Notes: generated from the letters alone by a model not told the origin. Positions 17,502 to 26,332 are shown, numbered from the stretch's first letter. The stretch is 64,000 bases of DNA from Nitrosomonas sp. JL21 (GCF_009833095.1 NZ_QRCB01000040.1:16337-80336), one strand, 5' to 3'. Numbers and translations are program-made.

Positions 17502-19058
17502 TTACAGCACTCTCAAGTAAGCCACCAGATTGGCTTTTTCTTCGTCAGTTAATTTCAATCCCAGGACCAGATTGAAAAATTCCACCGTATCTTCGAGCGT
17601 CAGCAATCGGCCGTCATGCAAATACGGCGGACTATCCTTGATGCCGCGCAACGTGAATGTCTTCAGGGGTCCGTCACCGCCTTCCTTGAGGAAACGCTCG
17701 AGTTTCAGATCGTGCATTTGATGATCGAGATAAGCGGGCGGTTGATGGCAACTGGCGCATTGCCCTTTACCAAAAAAAACCGATTCGCCCCGGATTTCAC
17801 TTTCCGTCGCTTTGGAATGATCGAGTTTGCCGCGCAGATCCAGTTTTGGAGCGGGTGGAAAATCCAGCATATTCTGGAATTGAGCCATATGGCTGACATG
17901 GACTCGGTCGATGACAGGAAACCCTTTTTTCATTGCGCGAATCGGATCGCCATTGAAATAGGCCGTACGGAATTCAAATTCGGTGAAATCTTCGACAGAG
18001 CGCAAACTTCGTTTCGACCCATGAATCTGCTGATTGTACATGCCGCGTAAACTGGTCGTATCCAACCGAAAACGCCGCTCCTCGGGTCGGATATCAGGGC
18101 TCAAATGAAATTGCCCGGTCGTATGGCCGTTCACATGACAATCCAAGCAGGCCACGCCCAAGCTGGGGTGAGCACTTTTACGATCGTCGGTGGGATTGAA
18201 TTCTTCCTGCGGCAGCGGGGTCAGCAGCATTTGCAGTCCGTTCAATTGCACCGGCGTCAGAATATCCTTGAACAGTTCATAAAAATTATTGATCGACACG
18301 ACTTCACCCCGTGATACATCGCCTAATTCCGGTCTGTTCTGCAGAAAAATGGCCGGGGGAAACTCAGGCAAAAACGCTTCAGGCAAATCGAAGTCTACGT
18401 CGAACCGTTCCAGTCTCGGGAACATCGCGATTTGATGAGGGGGAAATACCTGCCCGCCGCTGGCGTGCTTGGGATGCGGCAGCGCTGGGTAAGGAAACAG
18501 ATTGTTAGCGCGAATATCATCTGACGACATTTGCGCCAATTTTTGCCAAGTAGCATCGCCCTGCAATCGAGCAGTGGGGCCAACGGCTAAAGGCTTGCCC
18601 CGTGTCATCGTGACGCTGGGATCGAGGCGGGGTTTCAAGTCATAGCGGCTCTGCAGCAATTTTTGCTGGGTTTTCATCACCTCATCGCGCTCAGCGATGT
18701 CTTTTTTCATCACCTCATCAAATGTTTGCTTGGGCTTGCTGGCATTGAAGGGATCCCGTGAAAAATCAAATCCTGTCGCTTTTCCCTTATCGATTTGATT
18801 ATTGAGATCCACAGTAATGGGCGCAGCTTTTGAAGGGGAAAACACTTCAGACCGGTCATGTTCACTTTTTTTCTGTTCCTTACTCGGATTGGGAGCGCTC
18901 TGAACGGTCTGGGCCTCTTGCACCGCATCATGCTTATCCGGTTTGTCAGGCTTATGAGTTGGCGAGACGTTCTCATTTTTACTGAGCGCATTCGTTATTC
19001 CCATCAGAAAGCTGCTCAATCCAACAATAACTAAAAAAATCAAAGAATTTTTTTTCAT
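17502..19058 (-). CDS. MauG/cytochrome c peroxidase-like diheme protein
   Basis: The 518-residue protein has a signal segment (MKKNSLIFLVIVGLSSFLMG). A Pro/Lys/Glu-rich linker follows (about 27-90), then a long region without heme, and two heme sites: CLDCH (about 307) and CASCH (about 437). After the second heme comes TLRGIKDSPPYLHDGRLLTLEDTVEFFN, the C-terminal signature of the cytochrome c peroxidase/MauG superfamily. The distance between hemes and the conserved tail support that family, but the N-terminal 200 residues are not typical of small peroxidases. It may be a periplasmic peroxidase or a protein-modifying oxidase. A single gene between the 50-residue peptide and the PRC-barrel gene. 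Confidence 0.8.
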   Translation of the reverse strand: MKKNSLIFLVIVGLSSFLMGITNALSKNENVSPTHKPDKPDKHDAVQEAQTVQSAPNPSKEQKKSEHDRSEVFSPSKAAPITVDLNNQIDKGKATGFDFSRDPFNASKPKQTFDEVMKKDIAERDEVMKTQQKLLQSRYDLKPRLDPSVTMTRGKPLAVGPTARLQGDATWQKLAQMSSDDIRANNLFPYPALPHPKHASGGQVFPPHQIAMFPRLERFDVDFDLPEAFLPEFPPAIFLQNRPELGDVSRGEVVSINNFYELFKDILTPVQLNGLQMLLTPLPQEEFNPTDDRKSAHPSLGVACLDCHVNGHTTGQFHLSPDIRPEERRFRLDTTSLRGMYNQQIHGSKRSLRSVEDFTEFEFRTAYFNGDPIRAMKKGFPVIDRVHVSHMAQFQNMLDFPPAPKLDLRGKLDHSKATESEIRGESVFFGKGQCASCHQPPAYLDHQMHDLKLERFLKEGGDGPLKTFTLRGIKDSPPYLHDGRLLTLEDTVEFFNLVLGLKLTDEEKANLVAYLRVL

Positions 19059-19256
19059 TTTTTTCCCTCAGATAGATTCAATGAGTATTTTTGATCGTAC
19101 GTGCTTAAAAAATACAGATCTGTTCGGAATCTAACATTGAAGGAAAAGAAGTTTCAGGTACTGCTGACCCTGGTTTTCAGGGAATAACTCCTTGCTCACC
19201 ATTGAAAATGGTGCAAATAGTGAAATCGCTTACTCATTCATGTTAGCTACTGAAGT

Positions 19257-19284
19257 AAAAAGAGCCGCGTTCGCGGCTCTTTTT
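19257..19284. terminator. Bidirectional intrinsic terminator
   Basis: AGAGCCGC and GCGGCTCT pair around GTTC, with a run of A before and T after, so it can work in both directions. It follows the PRC-barrel gene (minus strand) by 30 bases and isolates it from the diheme protein gene. Confidence 0.85.
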
Positions 19285-19313
19285 GAAGAACACGCTTAAA
19301 GAAAACCCTTTGC

Positions 19314-19748
19314 TTATTCCCGCGTTGTTCTCTGTCCCGCGGAAGTTCCTTCCCGGGTCGTACCATAATACGAATGGATGGAATTCTGCCACGTGGGATC
19401 GGCCATGTCGGGCCAGTTATCCTTATCGAATCCCGGTGCCGATTCCAATTTTTCTTTATCGACATCCAACGTGAAGCGCTTGTTTTCGGTATCCAGTTTC
19501 AGCGCATCCCAGGGCACCGCGAATAATTTGTCAGCAATTCCCAAGAATCCGCCGAACGACAAGACAGCGTAGCTGACTTCACCGCTATCCATATCCAGCA
19601 TGATCTCCTTGATGTCCCCCAGATCTTCATCCTGAAGGTTATAGACATCATTGCCAATCAGTGTTTCGGCACCCATGAGCTGCGGGCCTGGGCCACTGTC
19701 GTTCTCATTTTTGTACATGCCATAGGTATCGCGTTCTAAGTAACTCAT
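19314..19748 (-). CDS. PRC-barrel domain protein
   Basis: The ATG at 19748 is preferred because GGAG lies six bases upstream; longer starts run through sequence without similarity. The 144-residue product begins MSYLERDTYGMYKN and has a PRC-barrel core: GAETLIGNDVYNLQDEDLGDIKEIMLD, SGEVSYAVLSFGGFLGIADKLF, VPWDALKLD. The C-terminal part (GFDKDNWPDMADPTWQ) is typical of stress-linked PRC-barrel proteins in proteobacteria. No transmembrane segment. Homologues are common in general-stress regulons with CsbD, BON and hemerythrin proteins, all of which occur within this window. Biochemical role unknown. Confidence 0.9.
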   Translation of the reverse strand: MSYLERDTYGMYKNENDSGPGPQLMGAETLIGNDVYNLQDEDLGDIKEIMLDMDSGEVSYAVLSFGGFLGIADKLFAVPWDALKLDTENKRFTLDVDKEKLESAPGFDKDNWPDMADPTWQNSIHSYYGTTREGTSAGQRTTRE

Positions 19749-20193
19749 TGTCATCTCCATCTCGTTAGTTATAAAAACAATCCAATTACGACTTTCATAG
19801 CCACTATAGGCCGCACAGTCAGGCCGAATCTGTACGGCATCCCACACAAATATCATTTCACGGCCACAACTTGCAGCTATGTTGGAATGGCCAGTAGACC
19901 GTACGTTGTCGAACAGACAGGCGCAGTTCAAACATAAGAAAGTGCAATGGCTGACTTATAGTTAGTGCTGATGGGAATATTGATCAAATGGGCGAAGCGA
20001 TGCATGTGTATAGCCGATTGATCGAACTTTTCGTTTGAAACTCTGAAACAAAACTATGCTAGAGCGGGCGGTAGACAGTGAAATCGGATTTAAAAATTCC
20101 CGAGCCCTTGTCCTTCTGATGTCGACCGACTTGACTCTCGCCAGTACATTTCTGAGTTTCTGAATACACCTATTTATTTATGAGGAATCAAAA
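19749..20193. other. Divergent intergenic region
   Basis: About 445 bases between the divergent PRC-barrel gene and the small coiled-coil protein gene. It must hold both promoters. No gene-like frame with a ribosome binding site was found, and no convincing -35/-10 pair could be assigned by eye. Confidence 0.45.
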
Positions 20194-20487
20194 ATGAAAT
20201 TACTAACAAATGCTCTCCTGTTATCGGTTTTTACCCTTTTACTCCTTGGCGCGACCTTCAGTTTCTCTGCTAGCGATAGTGCAGAGCGGGAAGCCGATCG
20301 ATTGGAAGACCAAGCCGATCAAGTCAGAAAAGCGGATGAAAAATCCCGCGATGCGCTCGAGAAACGCGGTGAAGCAGCAGCCGATCGCAAAGAAGACGAT
20401 GCAAAACAAGTCCGAAAAGCCGCGGAAGATAAAGCCGATCGCATGGAAGATGACGCCGATAGAATCAGGAAATCGACCAAGAATTAA
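20194..20487 (+). CDS. Exported highly charged coiled-coil protein
   Basis: A 97-residue product with a signal peptide (MKLLTNALLLSVFTLLLLG, cleavage near SFSAS). The mature region of about 70 residues is almost entirely charged and built from a repeat of the form ADRxEDxADxxRKAxE, predicted to be one long helix. TGAGGAATC precedes the ATG. It resembles small exported proteins of unknown function near stress genes in betaproteobacteria. The window has a functional analogue at 44.9 kb, a lipoprotein with a similar repetitive helix. No catalytic residues. Confidence 0.7.
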   Translation: MKLLTNALLLSVFTLLLLGATFSFSASDSAEREADRLEDQADQVRKADEKSRDALEKRGEAAADRKEDDAKQVRKAAEDKADRMEDDADRIRKSTKN

Positions 20488-20707
20488 TTCTCGGGTACAA
20501 AGATTGTGCCAGCTCTGAAGAGTTAATTTGCCGCGGGAAAATAAGGTGAAAAGAAGTGAATAAGCGCAGCCAAAGATTTTAAGAAATCTATTCAGTTCAT
20601 CGCTGTTTCAAAGGCACGGCCTGACCGAGCACAGTAGTTTTCAGAGCTCCATAGAAACGTAAAATTAAAGAGACTTAATCGCCCTATATTTTTTCCGGAG
20701 ACTTCGC

Positions 20708-21868
20708 ATGCTAGCCCTGACTTATCACGACAGCCACGATGTGCGTGTCGATAACGTACCTGATCCTGTGCTGCAGGATCCTGATGACATCATTCTTAAA
20801 ATCACCGCAACGGCCATCTGCGGTTCGGATCTGCATTTGTATCGTGGCAAAATCCCTGAAGTCAAGGAAGGCGATATTTTTGGACACGAATTCATGGGAA
20901 CTGTAGTCGATGCTGGAAGCGGCGTAAGTGTGCTGAAAAAGGGCGATCGCGTCGCCGTGCCTTTCGTCATTGCGTGTGGAGATTGTTTCTTCTGTGATAA
21001 AAAAATGTTTGCCGCCTGCGAAACAACCAACCCGGATCGTGGTGCCATTCTGAACAAAAAGAAGATTCGTCCCGGTGCAGCCATTTTTGGCTACAGTCAT
21101 CTGTATGGCGGAATTTCCGGAGGACAAGCAGAATATGCACGAGTCCCCAAAGCCAATATCGGGCCGATCAAAATACCCGATGGCCTGGCGGACGAGCAGG
21201 TTTTGTTTCTGAGCGATATTCTGCCGACTGACTATCAAGCGGTTCTCAACGCAGAGGTAGACGCAGGCTCGAGCCTTGCCATTTTTGGGGCCGGGCCAGT
21301 CGGTCTGATGTCGGCTGCCTGCGCTCGGATGCTGGGGGTGGAAAAAATCTTCATGATCGACCATCATCCTTACCGGCTTGAATTCGCGCGCATGACCTAC
21401 GACGTGATTCCTCTGAATTTCGATGAAGTGGATGTGGCAGAGGTTATCATTGAAGATACAGCTTTTCGCGGCGTCGATGCAGTCATCGATGCGGTGGGAT
21501 TCGAAGCCAAAGGCAGTGTGCTGGAAACGGTGCTGACCAATATGAAACTGGAAGGCAGCAGCGGTAAAGCATTAAGGCAGTGTATTGCCGCCGTGCGCCG
21601 AGGCGGCGTTGTCAGTGTGCCGGGCATTTATGCCGGGTTCATTCATGGCTTTATGTTCGGCGATGCTTTCGAAAAAGGACTAGTTTTCAAAATGGGCCAA
21701 ACCCATGTGCAACGGTTCTTGCCGGAACTATTAGGGGCGATACAAGCGGGCAAGCTCCATCCGAACGAGATCATCAGCCATCGCCTGCCGCTTGCGCAGG
21801 CTGCGTAAGGCTATCAAATGTTCGACAAGAAGGAAGAGGAGTGCCGCAAAGTCATCCTGACGCCTTGA
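20708..21868 (+). pseudogene. Zinc-dependent alcohol dehydrogenase with in-frame stop near the C-terminus
   Basis: The reading frame encodes a zinc medium-chain dehydrogenase of the group related to formaldehyde dehydrogenases. Catalytic zinc site residues are in ICGSDLHLY and GHEFMG, the four structural-zinc cysteines in [15 protein letters not shown], and the NAD-binding motif in FGAGPVG. Translation stops at TAA 21806-21808, after HRLPLAQAA, giving 366 residues. The same frame continues past the stop for 19 codons (GYQMFDKKEEECRKVILTP) and ends at TGA 21866-21868, which is the ordinary conserved end of this family. A single point change therefore removed the tail. The shorter protein may still fold, so this may be a truncated gene rather than a dead one. 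A sequencing error is the main alternative. Confidence 0.8.
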
Positions 21869-21902
21869 ATCAAGTCGCTCATCTACGATTGCAATAGTTC
21901 AT

Positions 21903-22379
21903 GTGAATATGTTTTTCTTTCCGGCGTGGGAATTGCTGCTGCTCTCCGTCGTGCAAACAGCGACGGTTTATGTTTTCATCTTGATGGGATTGAAAATCGT
22001 AGGACGACGGGTGTTTGCGCAGCGCGGCCCGCAGGATCTGGTCATTGTCGCGCTGGTGGCCGAGGCCAGCGATTTAGGTCTAACCCCTGATGAAGCAGGC
22101 TATTGGGGATCGATATGCAGTGTCATTACCCTTTTGATTCTGGGATATTTCTCCGAACGGATTACCGTCATTCGTCATTTTTTGAATCCAGATCCCATCG
22201 TGCTGTACCGCGATGGTAAGCTTGACCGTGCGATGATGCGAAAGCACATGGTGGATATTGAAGACTTGAACGAAGTGGCACGTGAACAAGGTGCGCTCTC
22301 TTACCAGGATTTCGAGGGCATGGTACTGGAAGGCGATGGGAATATTTCCGCGGTCAAGCTCCAGAAACACTACTCATGA
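21903..22379 (+). CDS. DUF421/YetF family membrane protein
   Basis: A 158-residue protein with three N-terminal membrane segments (about residues 8-30, 38-55 and 62-82). A soluble domain follows, with the DUF421 features LVIVALVAEASDL, NPDPIVLYRDGKLDRAMMRKHMVDIEDLNEVAREQG and a short C-terminal strand. YetF-like proteins are inner-membrane proteins of unknown function that appear in stress regulons. It starts 34 bases after the end of the conserved dehydrogenase tail and is followed closely by an outer-membrane-type protein gene, so it may belong to one transcript. Confidence 0.85.
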   Translation: MNMFFFPAWELLLLSVVQTATVYVFILMGLKIVGRRVFAQRGPQDLVIVALVAEASDLGLTPDEAGYWGSICSVITLLILGYFSERITVIRHFLNPDPIVLYRDGKLDRAMMRKHMVDIEDLNEVAREQGALSYQDFEGMVLEGDGNISAVKLQKHYS

Positions 22380-22395
22380 GCTTGACGAACAGCCC

Positions 22396-23151
22396 ATGAC
22401 CGACATTGCTGGCCACGAAAGGGTGGCTCGTCGCCGTAGCAAGTTTCCAGCGCTGAGATACCTTCTTTGCCTCACTTTCACGCTTACCTCGATTGCATCT
22501 GCAGATAAAACCGGCTTACCCAGCGGAAGGCCGGAGCCGATGGTATTTGATTTAGTTGATCCGCTTGGTACGAAAAAAGGCGAACTCGAGATCAATACGC
22601 TATTGGATTACTCGACCCGCACGGGCCAATTCCAGTGGTCACCCGAGATTGAGTATTCCTTTGCAAAAGGCCATGCAATCGAACTCGAGCTCCCGGTCGA
22701 TAATGCCACATTGAGTGAGTATAAAGTGTCCTTGCAAGGAACGCTCGGCGAATTATTTCAGCGGAGGATGATCCACGGCTGGCAAATCATCGGACGGAGA
22801 AAAAACGATGAGAAAGAATTTGGCGCCGAAGCGCTTTACCTGAATGATTACAAATTTTCAGAGTCATGGAGCATGATGAATATGTTTGGGGCGCGGCGCA
22901 CCCGCTTTAATGAGGACGGAGAATTCGTCGGCTTGGTGAATAATAGCGTATTCTACCGCTTTCATTATTTCGCCATTGGCATCGAATTGAATAGCGAAAT
23001 CCGCAATACCTACCGCTACCGGTTGACTCCGCAGATTCAATATGGATTCAGCAAGAAAGCTTTCATTCAATTCGGCGGCGGCCCGTCGCACTTGAATGAG
23101 GATCAAAAGACGGAATGGCTGATCACGTCCCGCTTGGTATACGATTTTTAG
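22396..23151 (+). CDS. Outer-membrane beta-barrel-like exported protein
   Basis: The ATG at 22396 gives a signal peptide of a long type (basic ERVARRRSKFPALRY, hydrophobic core, cleavage near SIASAD). Upstream in-frame starts overlap the DUF421 gene by about 100 bases. The mature part is beta-rich with regular alternating patterns and aromatic girdles (GAEALYLNDYKFSESWSMMN, SVFYRFHYFAIGIELN, YRLTPQIQYGFSKKAFIQFGG) and ends in LVYDF, with a terminal Phe as in outer-membrane barrels. It resembles uncharacterised transporter-like outer-membrane proteins. Substrate unknown. Confidence 0.65.
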   Translation: MTDIAGHERVARRRSKFPALRYLLCLTFTLTSIASADKTGLPSGRPEPMVFDLVDPLGTKKGELEINTLLDYSTRTGQFQWSPEIEYSFAKGHAIELELPVDNATLSEYKVSLQGTLGELFQRRMIHGWQIIGRRKNDEKEFGAEALYLNDYKFSESWSMMNMFGARRTRFNEDGEFVGLVNNSVFYRFHYFAIGIELNSEIRNTYRYRLTPQIQYGFSKKAFIQFGGGPSHLNEDQKTEWLITSRLVYDF

Positions 23152-23194
23152 CGATCTCGGGACAAATCTGCGAAAGCTATGCCCAATGTAAACA

Positions 23195-23789
23195 ATGAAG
23201 AATCTATTGACCGATCATTGCGTACATTTGTGCGTCGATATGCAGCGCATATTTACTGAGCAAACCGAGTGGAGCACGCCATGGGCGGTAAAGATACTGC
23301 CTCAAATCATAGCGCTGACCGAAATGAATCCTGCCCAGACGATTTTTACGCGGTTCATTCCTGTGACTGATCACAGCAAAGCCCATGGCATATGCCATAT
23401 GGCAGAAATATTATGAACGCTGGCAAAATATGACGCTGGAAAAGATCGATCCAGCGCTGCTGGAGCTCATGCCTGCATCGGCAGCGTTCGTTCCACCCGC
23501 AACCGTGATGGATAAACATGTCTATGGCCCATGGGTGGAAACTCATTTGCATCAACATTTACAACAGCGCAACATCCATACCCTCATCGTTTCAAGCAGA
23601 GAGACTGACATTTGTGTGCTGGCGACCATACTCGGAGCAGTCGACTTTGATTACCGCGTTATTTTGGCGCGTGATGCGCTATGCAGTTCGCAAGACGCGA
23701 CCCATGAGCCGATCATGAATATTTACCATAGCCGCTTCAACGCCTAGATCGAAGTATTCTCAACCGAAGATATTCTCCGGATGTTTTGA
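23195..23789 (+). pseudogene. Isochorismatase-family cysteine hydrolase, frameshifted and with an early stop
   Basis: The first part (HLCVDMQRIFTE, QTIFTRFIPVTDHSKAHG) and the second part (QKYYERWQNMTLEKIDPALLELMP, VIDK-like MDKHVYGPW, SRETDICVLATILGAVDFDYRV, DALCSSQD) are in different frames but join into one isochorismatase-like protein with the catalytic Asp and Cys region. The junction at about 23386-23401 has CATATG twice, seven bases apart; removing one seven-base unit restores AHGIWQKYYERW in frame. A second lesion is TAG at 23745-23747, after which the frame continues IEVFSTEDILRMF to TGA at 23787-23789, as in intact relatives. Two independent lesions make loss of function likely. Confidence 0.85.
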
Positions 23790-24045
23790 AAAAGTAGCGA
23801 GCCTCAGTCAACGCGAATTCAGACGGAAACATCGTTTTTACAGAAAATCAAGCACTTTCACCTGATTCCCACATCGGATTACGTCGTGTTGCAGTCTTCC
23901 AGAGCTGTCTAACAAAGCTGACGCATATCCTTCTAAAAATCCACCCTTTCCTCCGAATCATCCTTTTCGTCTGTTACCGCACTGATCCGAAGAAAAATTC
24001 AGTTCATGCTGGCGCCTACTTTCATATTTGTCAGGAGTCATCATC

Positions 24046-24585
24046 ATGGCCACATCAACCCGTACCACTGCCAAGCCTTTAATCAAATTATTAAAAGAGG
24101 ATCATGACAAAGTAACCGCTCTGTTTGAGGAATTCGAGGAATTGCATGAAAAAAAGAACAGCCATGATGAAAAAGCAGAACTCGTCAGCCTGATCTGCAA
24201 GGAATTGACGCTCCATACCCTCGTGGAAGAAAAAATCGTGTATCCGCTTGCCCGCGAATCGATCGATGACCCCGATGTCATGGATGAAGCCGACGTCGAG
24301 CATGCCGGAGCAAAAAACCTAATCAAAGAGCTGGAAAAAATGGATCCGGAAGACAGTCACTATGATGCCAAAGTCACCGTGCTGTCGGAATATATCAAGC
24401 ATCACGTCAAGGAAGAAGAAGGCATCATGTTTCCTAAACTGGAGAAAGCGGGGATCGATGGAGATGAAGTCGTCCAGGAAGTTCTTCAATTCAAGGAAAA
24501 ACATCAGGATTCCAAATCCAACTCCCGCAAAAGCGTTGCAGGCAAATCCTCGTCCCAATCAACCGCAACTCACTCCGTGAAGTAA
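24046..24585 (+). CDS. Hemerythrin HHE-domain protein
   Basis: Start at 24046 is supported by AGGAG eight bases upstream and by a typical beginning MATSTRTTAKPLIKLLKEDHDKV. The 179-residue product has the hemerythrin cation-binding pattern: DHDKVTALFEEF, HTLVEEKIVYPL, EHAGAKNLI, IKHHVKEEEGIMFPKL; His and Glu residues form a di-iron site. The Ser/Lys-rich tail (after about 155) is probably disordered. Single-domain bacterial hemerythrins of this type bind oxygen or handle reactive species and are common in general-stress regulons. It stands alone, just upstream of a decayed catalase fragment. Confidence 0.9.
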   Translation: MATSTRTTAKPLIKLLKEDHDKVTALFEEFEELHEKKNSHDEKAELVSLICKELTLHTLVEEKIVYPLARESIDDPDVMDEADVEHAGAKNLIKELEKMDPEDSHYDAKVTVLSEYIKHHVKEEEGIMFPKLEKAGIDGDEVVQEVLQFKEKHQDSKSNSRKSVAGKSSSQSTATHSVK

Positions 24586-24713
24586 ATCTACGGCAGCACT
24601 AGCTGCGCTTTTTCGTCGATTGATTCAGGATAAAACATATGAACTCAGCCCATGAAACTTCCCGAGCATGGCTTCAGCACTTTTCGCGATAATAGCGAGC
24701 ACAATGACCTTCC

Positions 24714-24967
24714 CAGATTGTGAATGCACAAGCCGCAGAGAAACTCGCACAAGAGAGCGCTGCCATCGATTTCATTAGAGATGCCTAGCGCTCATCGGTT
24801 GTGATGGGCAATCCGCAACGCTGCTGCAAAAAACCGGCATCGAGATCGATGAGAGAGCAATCGGTCTCGGAGCTCTTTTATCGAGGCCGCAGCTCTCCGT
24901 TTTTGAACGCGGATGCAGTATCCAAAATCTCTCAGAACAAAGGCAGATGCCGCTTATAGATGAATAA
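24714..24967 (+). pseudogene. Remnant of the C-terminal domain of a large-subunit catalase
   Basis: Two adjacent frames together resemble the C-terminal (DJ-1-like) domain of KatE-type catalases. The first frame reads QIVNAQAAEKLAQESAAIDF and then IRDA before a TAG at 24786-24788. The second, from about 24791, reads LIGCDGQSATLLQKTGIEID followed by ERAIGLG. In intact relatives these two blocks are separated by about six residues; here about ten bases are missing and the frame shifts. The frame then runs to TAA at 24965-24967 with weaker similarity. Nothing of the heme-binding catalytic domain is present upstream, where the hemerythrin gene lies. It is the tail end of a deleted catalase gene. 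Confidence 0.6.
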
Positions 24968-25089
24968 TGTGGGTTAGCGTACAGACGAATGACAAATGAT
25001 ATGCGAACATATTCTTTTATGTTCTGGAAATTAATTATGTAGTAATTATTCAGTCCGAGCGAGACTGGTTTAGACAACAAAAACATCCA

Positions 25090-25314
25090 TTGGAGATTAA
25101 TATGTTGAAAAAAATCAAAATCATCGAAAGATCGACTGGAAATCTGCTGGCACTTTACCCCGTTCGCATGGAATTTCCTGATTATTTTGATGAAGAATAT
25201 TTTGACGAAGCATGGATGTTCGCTATTTATGATGGCGTCGTGGATCCTGATAAAAGAGGGGATTACTATATCCAATTTGTGGGAGAGACGCCACCGACAC
25301 TCTTAATTGTTTGA
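25090..25314 (+). CDS. Small acidic protein of unknown function
   Basis: A 74-residue acidic protein beginning MLKKIKIIERSTGNLLALYP, followed by an acidic, aromatic segment (FPDYFDEEYFDEAWMFAIYD) and a final beta-like stretch (YYIQFVGETPPTLLIV). TTGGAGAT precedes the ATG at the expected distance, so the start is well supported. No signal peptide, cysteine or catalytic motif. It precedes the MEDS-domain gene and could be co-transcribed with it. Family not recognised. Confidence 0.65.
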   Translation: MEINMLKKIKIIERSTGNLLALYPVRMEFPDYFDEEYFDEAWMFAIYDGVVDPDKRGDYYIQFVGETPPTLLIV

Positions 25315-25376
25315 TGATCTGCTGCACAAGCAGCGTTTTTATTTCGTTATTATTAAGTTTTTGGTTTTGCAAGGAT

Positions 25377-26039
25377 ATGAATACTTATCGAACAAAGCTT
25401 ATGACTTCATCGACCTATAGTCATAAGGTTCAGGTCTGTCAAGATAAGACGGTGCAAGCCGAATTATTGACGCAGTATATCAGCGACGGGTTGCTGAACA
25501 ATGAGGCAGTCATCATCACTGCCAGACCGGCGTTGAGAAAGTCCGTGTGGTCGAAATTGCAAGCGCTCGGTTTGGATATGACCTCCTACAAAGCTCAAGG
25601 TCAGATCAAGCTGTACGATGCTGAATTACTGTTGTCGACAGTTCTGATCGATGACGCCATCGATGAACATTATTTCCATACTTTTTTTGGCAGTCAAATT
25701 GAAGCAGCTCAGGCCGCATACGGCAAAGTGCGCGCTTTTGGGGAAATGCTAGATATTCTGTGGCAACGAGAACTGCACGATACTGCTCTGCAACTTGAGA
25801 ATCTGAGAAATGAATTGTGCAAAAAACATGAGCTTACCGTTCTGTGTACGTATTTGCCAAATGATCCTGATCACTTCGTTCTACAGCGGGCTTGCAATTG
25901 CCGCGCCTCCTCATTACCCATGTATGCCCTTAGTGCCGAGGAAAGCGGAGGCACGCTGTTTGAATTATTTGGAACAGCTTGGAATAAGATCGTAGACCAG
26001 CTCACTCAATCGAAACCTGCTTCAGATCATCTGCGTTGA
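25377..26039 (+). CDS. MEDS-domain sensor protein (DcmR-like)
   Basis: The protein (220 residues from the ATG at 25377; a start at 25401 is also possible) has a MEDS domain, the sensory domain named after methanogen, methylotroph and DcmR proteins. Characteristic segments are HKVQVCQDKTVQAELLTQYI, LLNNEAVIITARPALRKSVWSKLQALG, VRAFGEMLDILWQ and LENLRNELCKKHELTVLCTYL. There is no attached kinase or DNA-binding domain; the tail from about residue 170 is a variable region. MEDS proteins are thought to bind hydrocarbon derivatives and to regulate gene expression. The ribosome binding site AAGGAT lies very close to the first start, so the true start is uncertain. Confidence 0.7.
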   Translation: MNTYRTKLMTSSTYSHKVQVCQDKTVQAELLTQYISDGLLNNEAVIITARPALRKSVWSKLQALGLDMTSYKAQGQIKLYDAELLLSTVLIDDAIDEHYFHTFFGSQIEAAQAAYGKVRAFGEMLDILWQRELHDTALQLENLRNELCKKHELTVLCTYLPNDPDHFVLQRACNCRASSLPMYALSAEESGGTLFELFGTAWNKIVDQLTQSKPASDHLR

Positions 26040-26332
26040 ACATTTCTCATGGGGTTGAATTCCATCGAATAATTTCCAACATCTGTTTATATGCGTATAG
26101 GATGTCGATTTCATATCCATAAAGCATACCACACCCCGCACTGCAGCGAATGCAGGCCCATCGTATCAATCGATGGATCATCCGTCCGGCCTCCTACCCC
26201 TTCCTTCAAGTCCATTGCTGAATTCCGGTCTTTCCGGCGTATAATTGCACATTTCGCTATAAGCACGTGCTGATTCGCGCTCCAGGATCGGTAATGCCGG
26301 TAATCACTCATTTTTCAGATATCAAACTTCAT

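Noticed and set aside
24775..25275. A 166-codon minus-strand frame
   Set aside because: It runs across the catalase remnant and the small acidic protein gene, both on the other strand, and has no family pattern.
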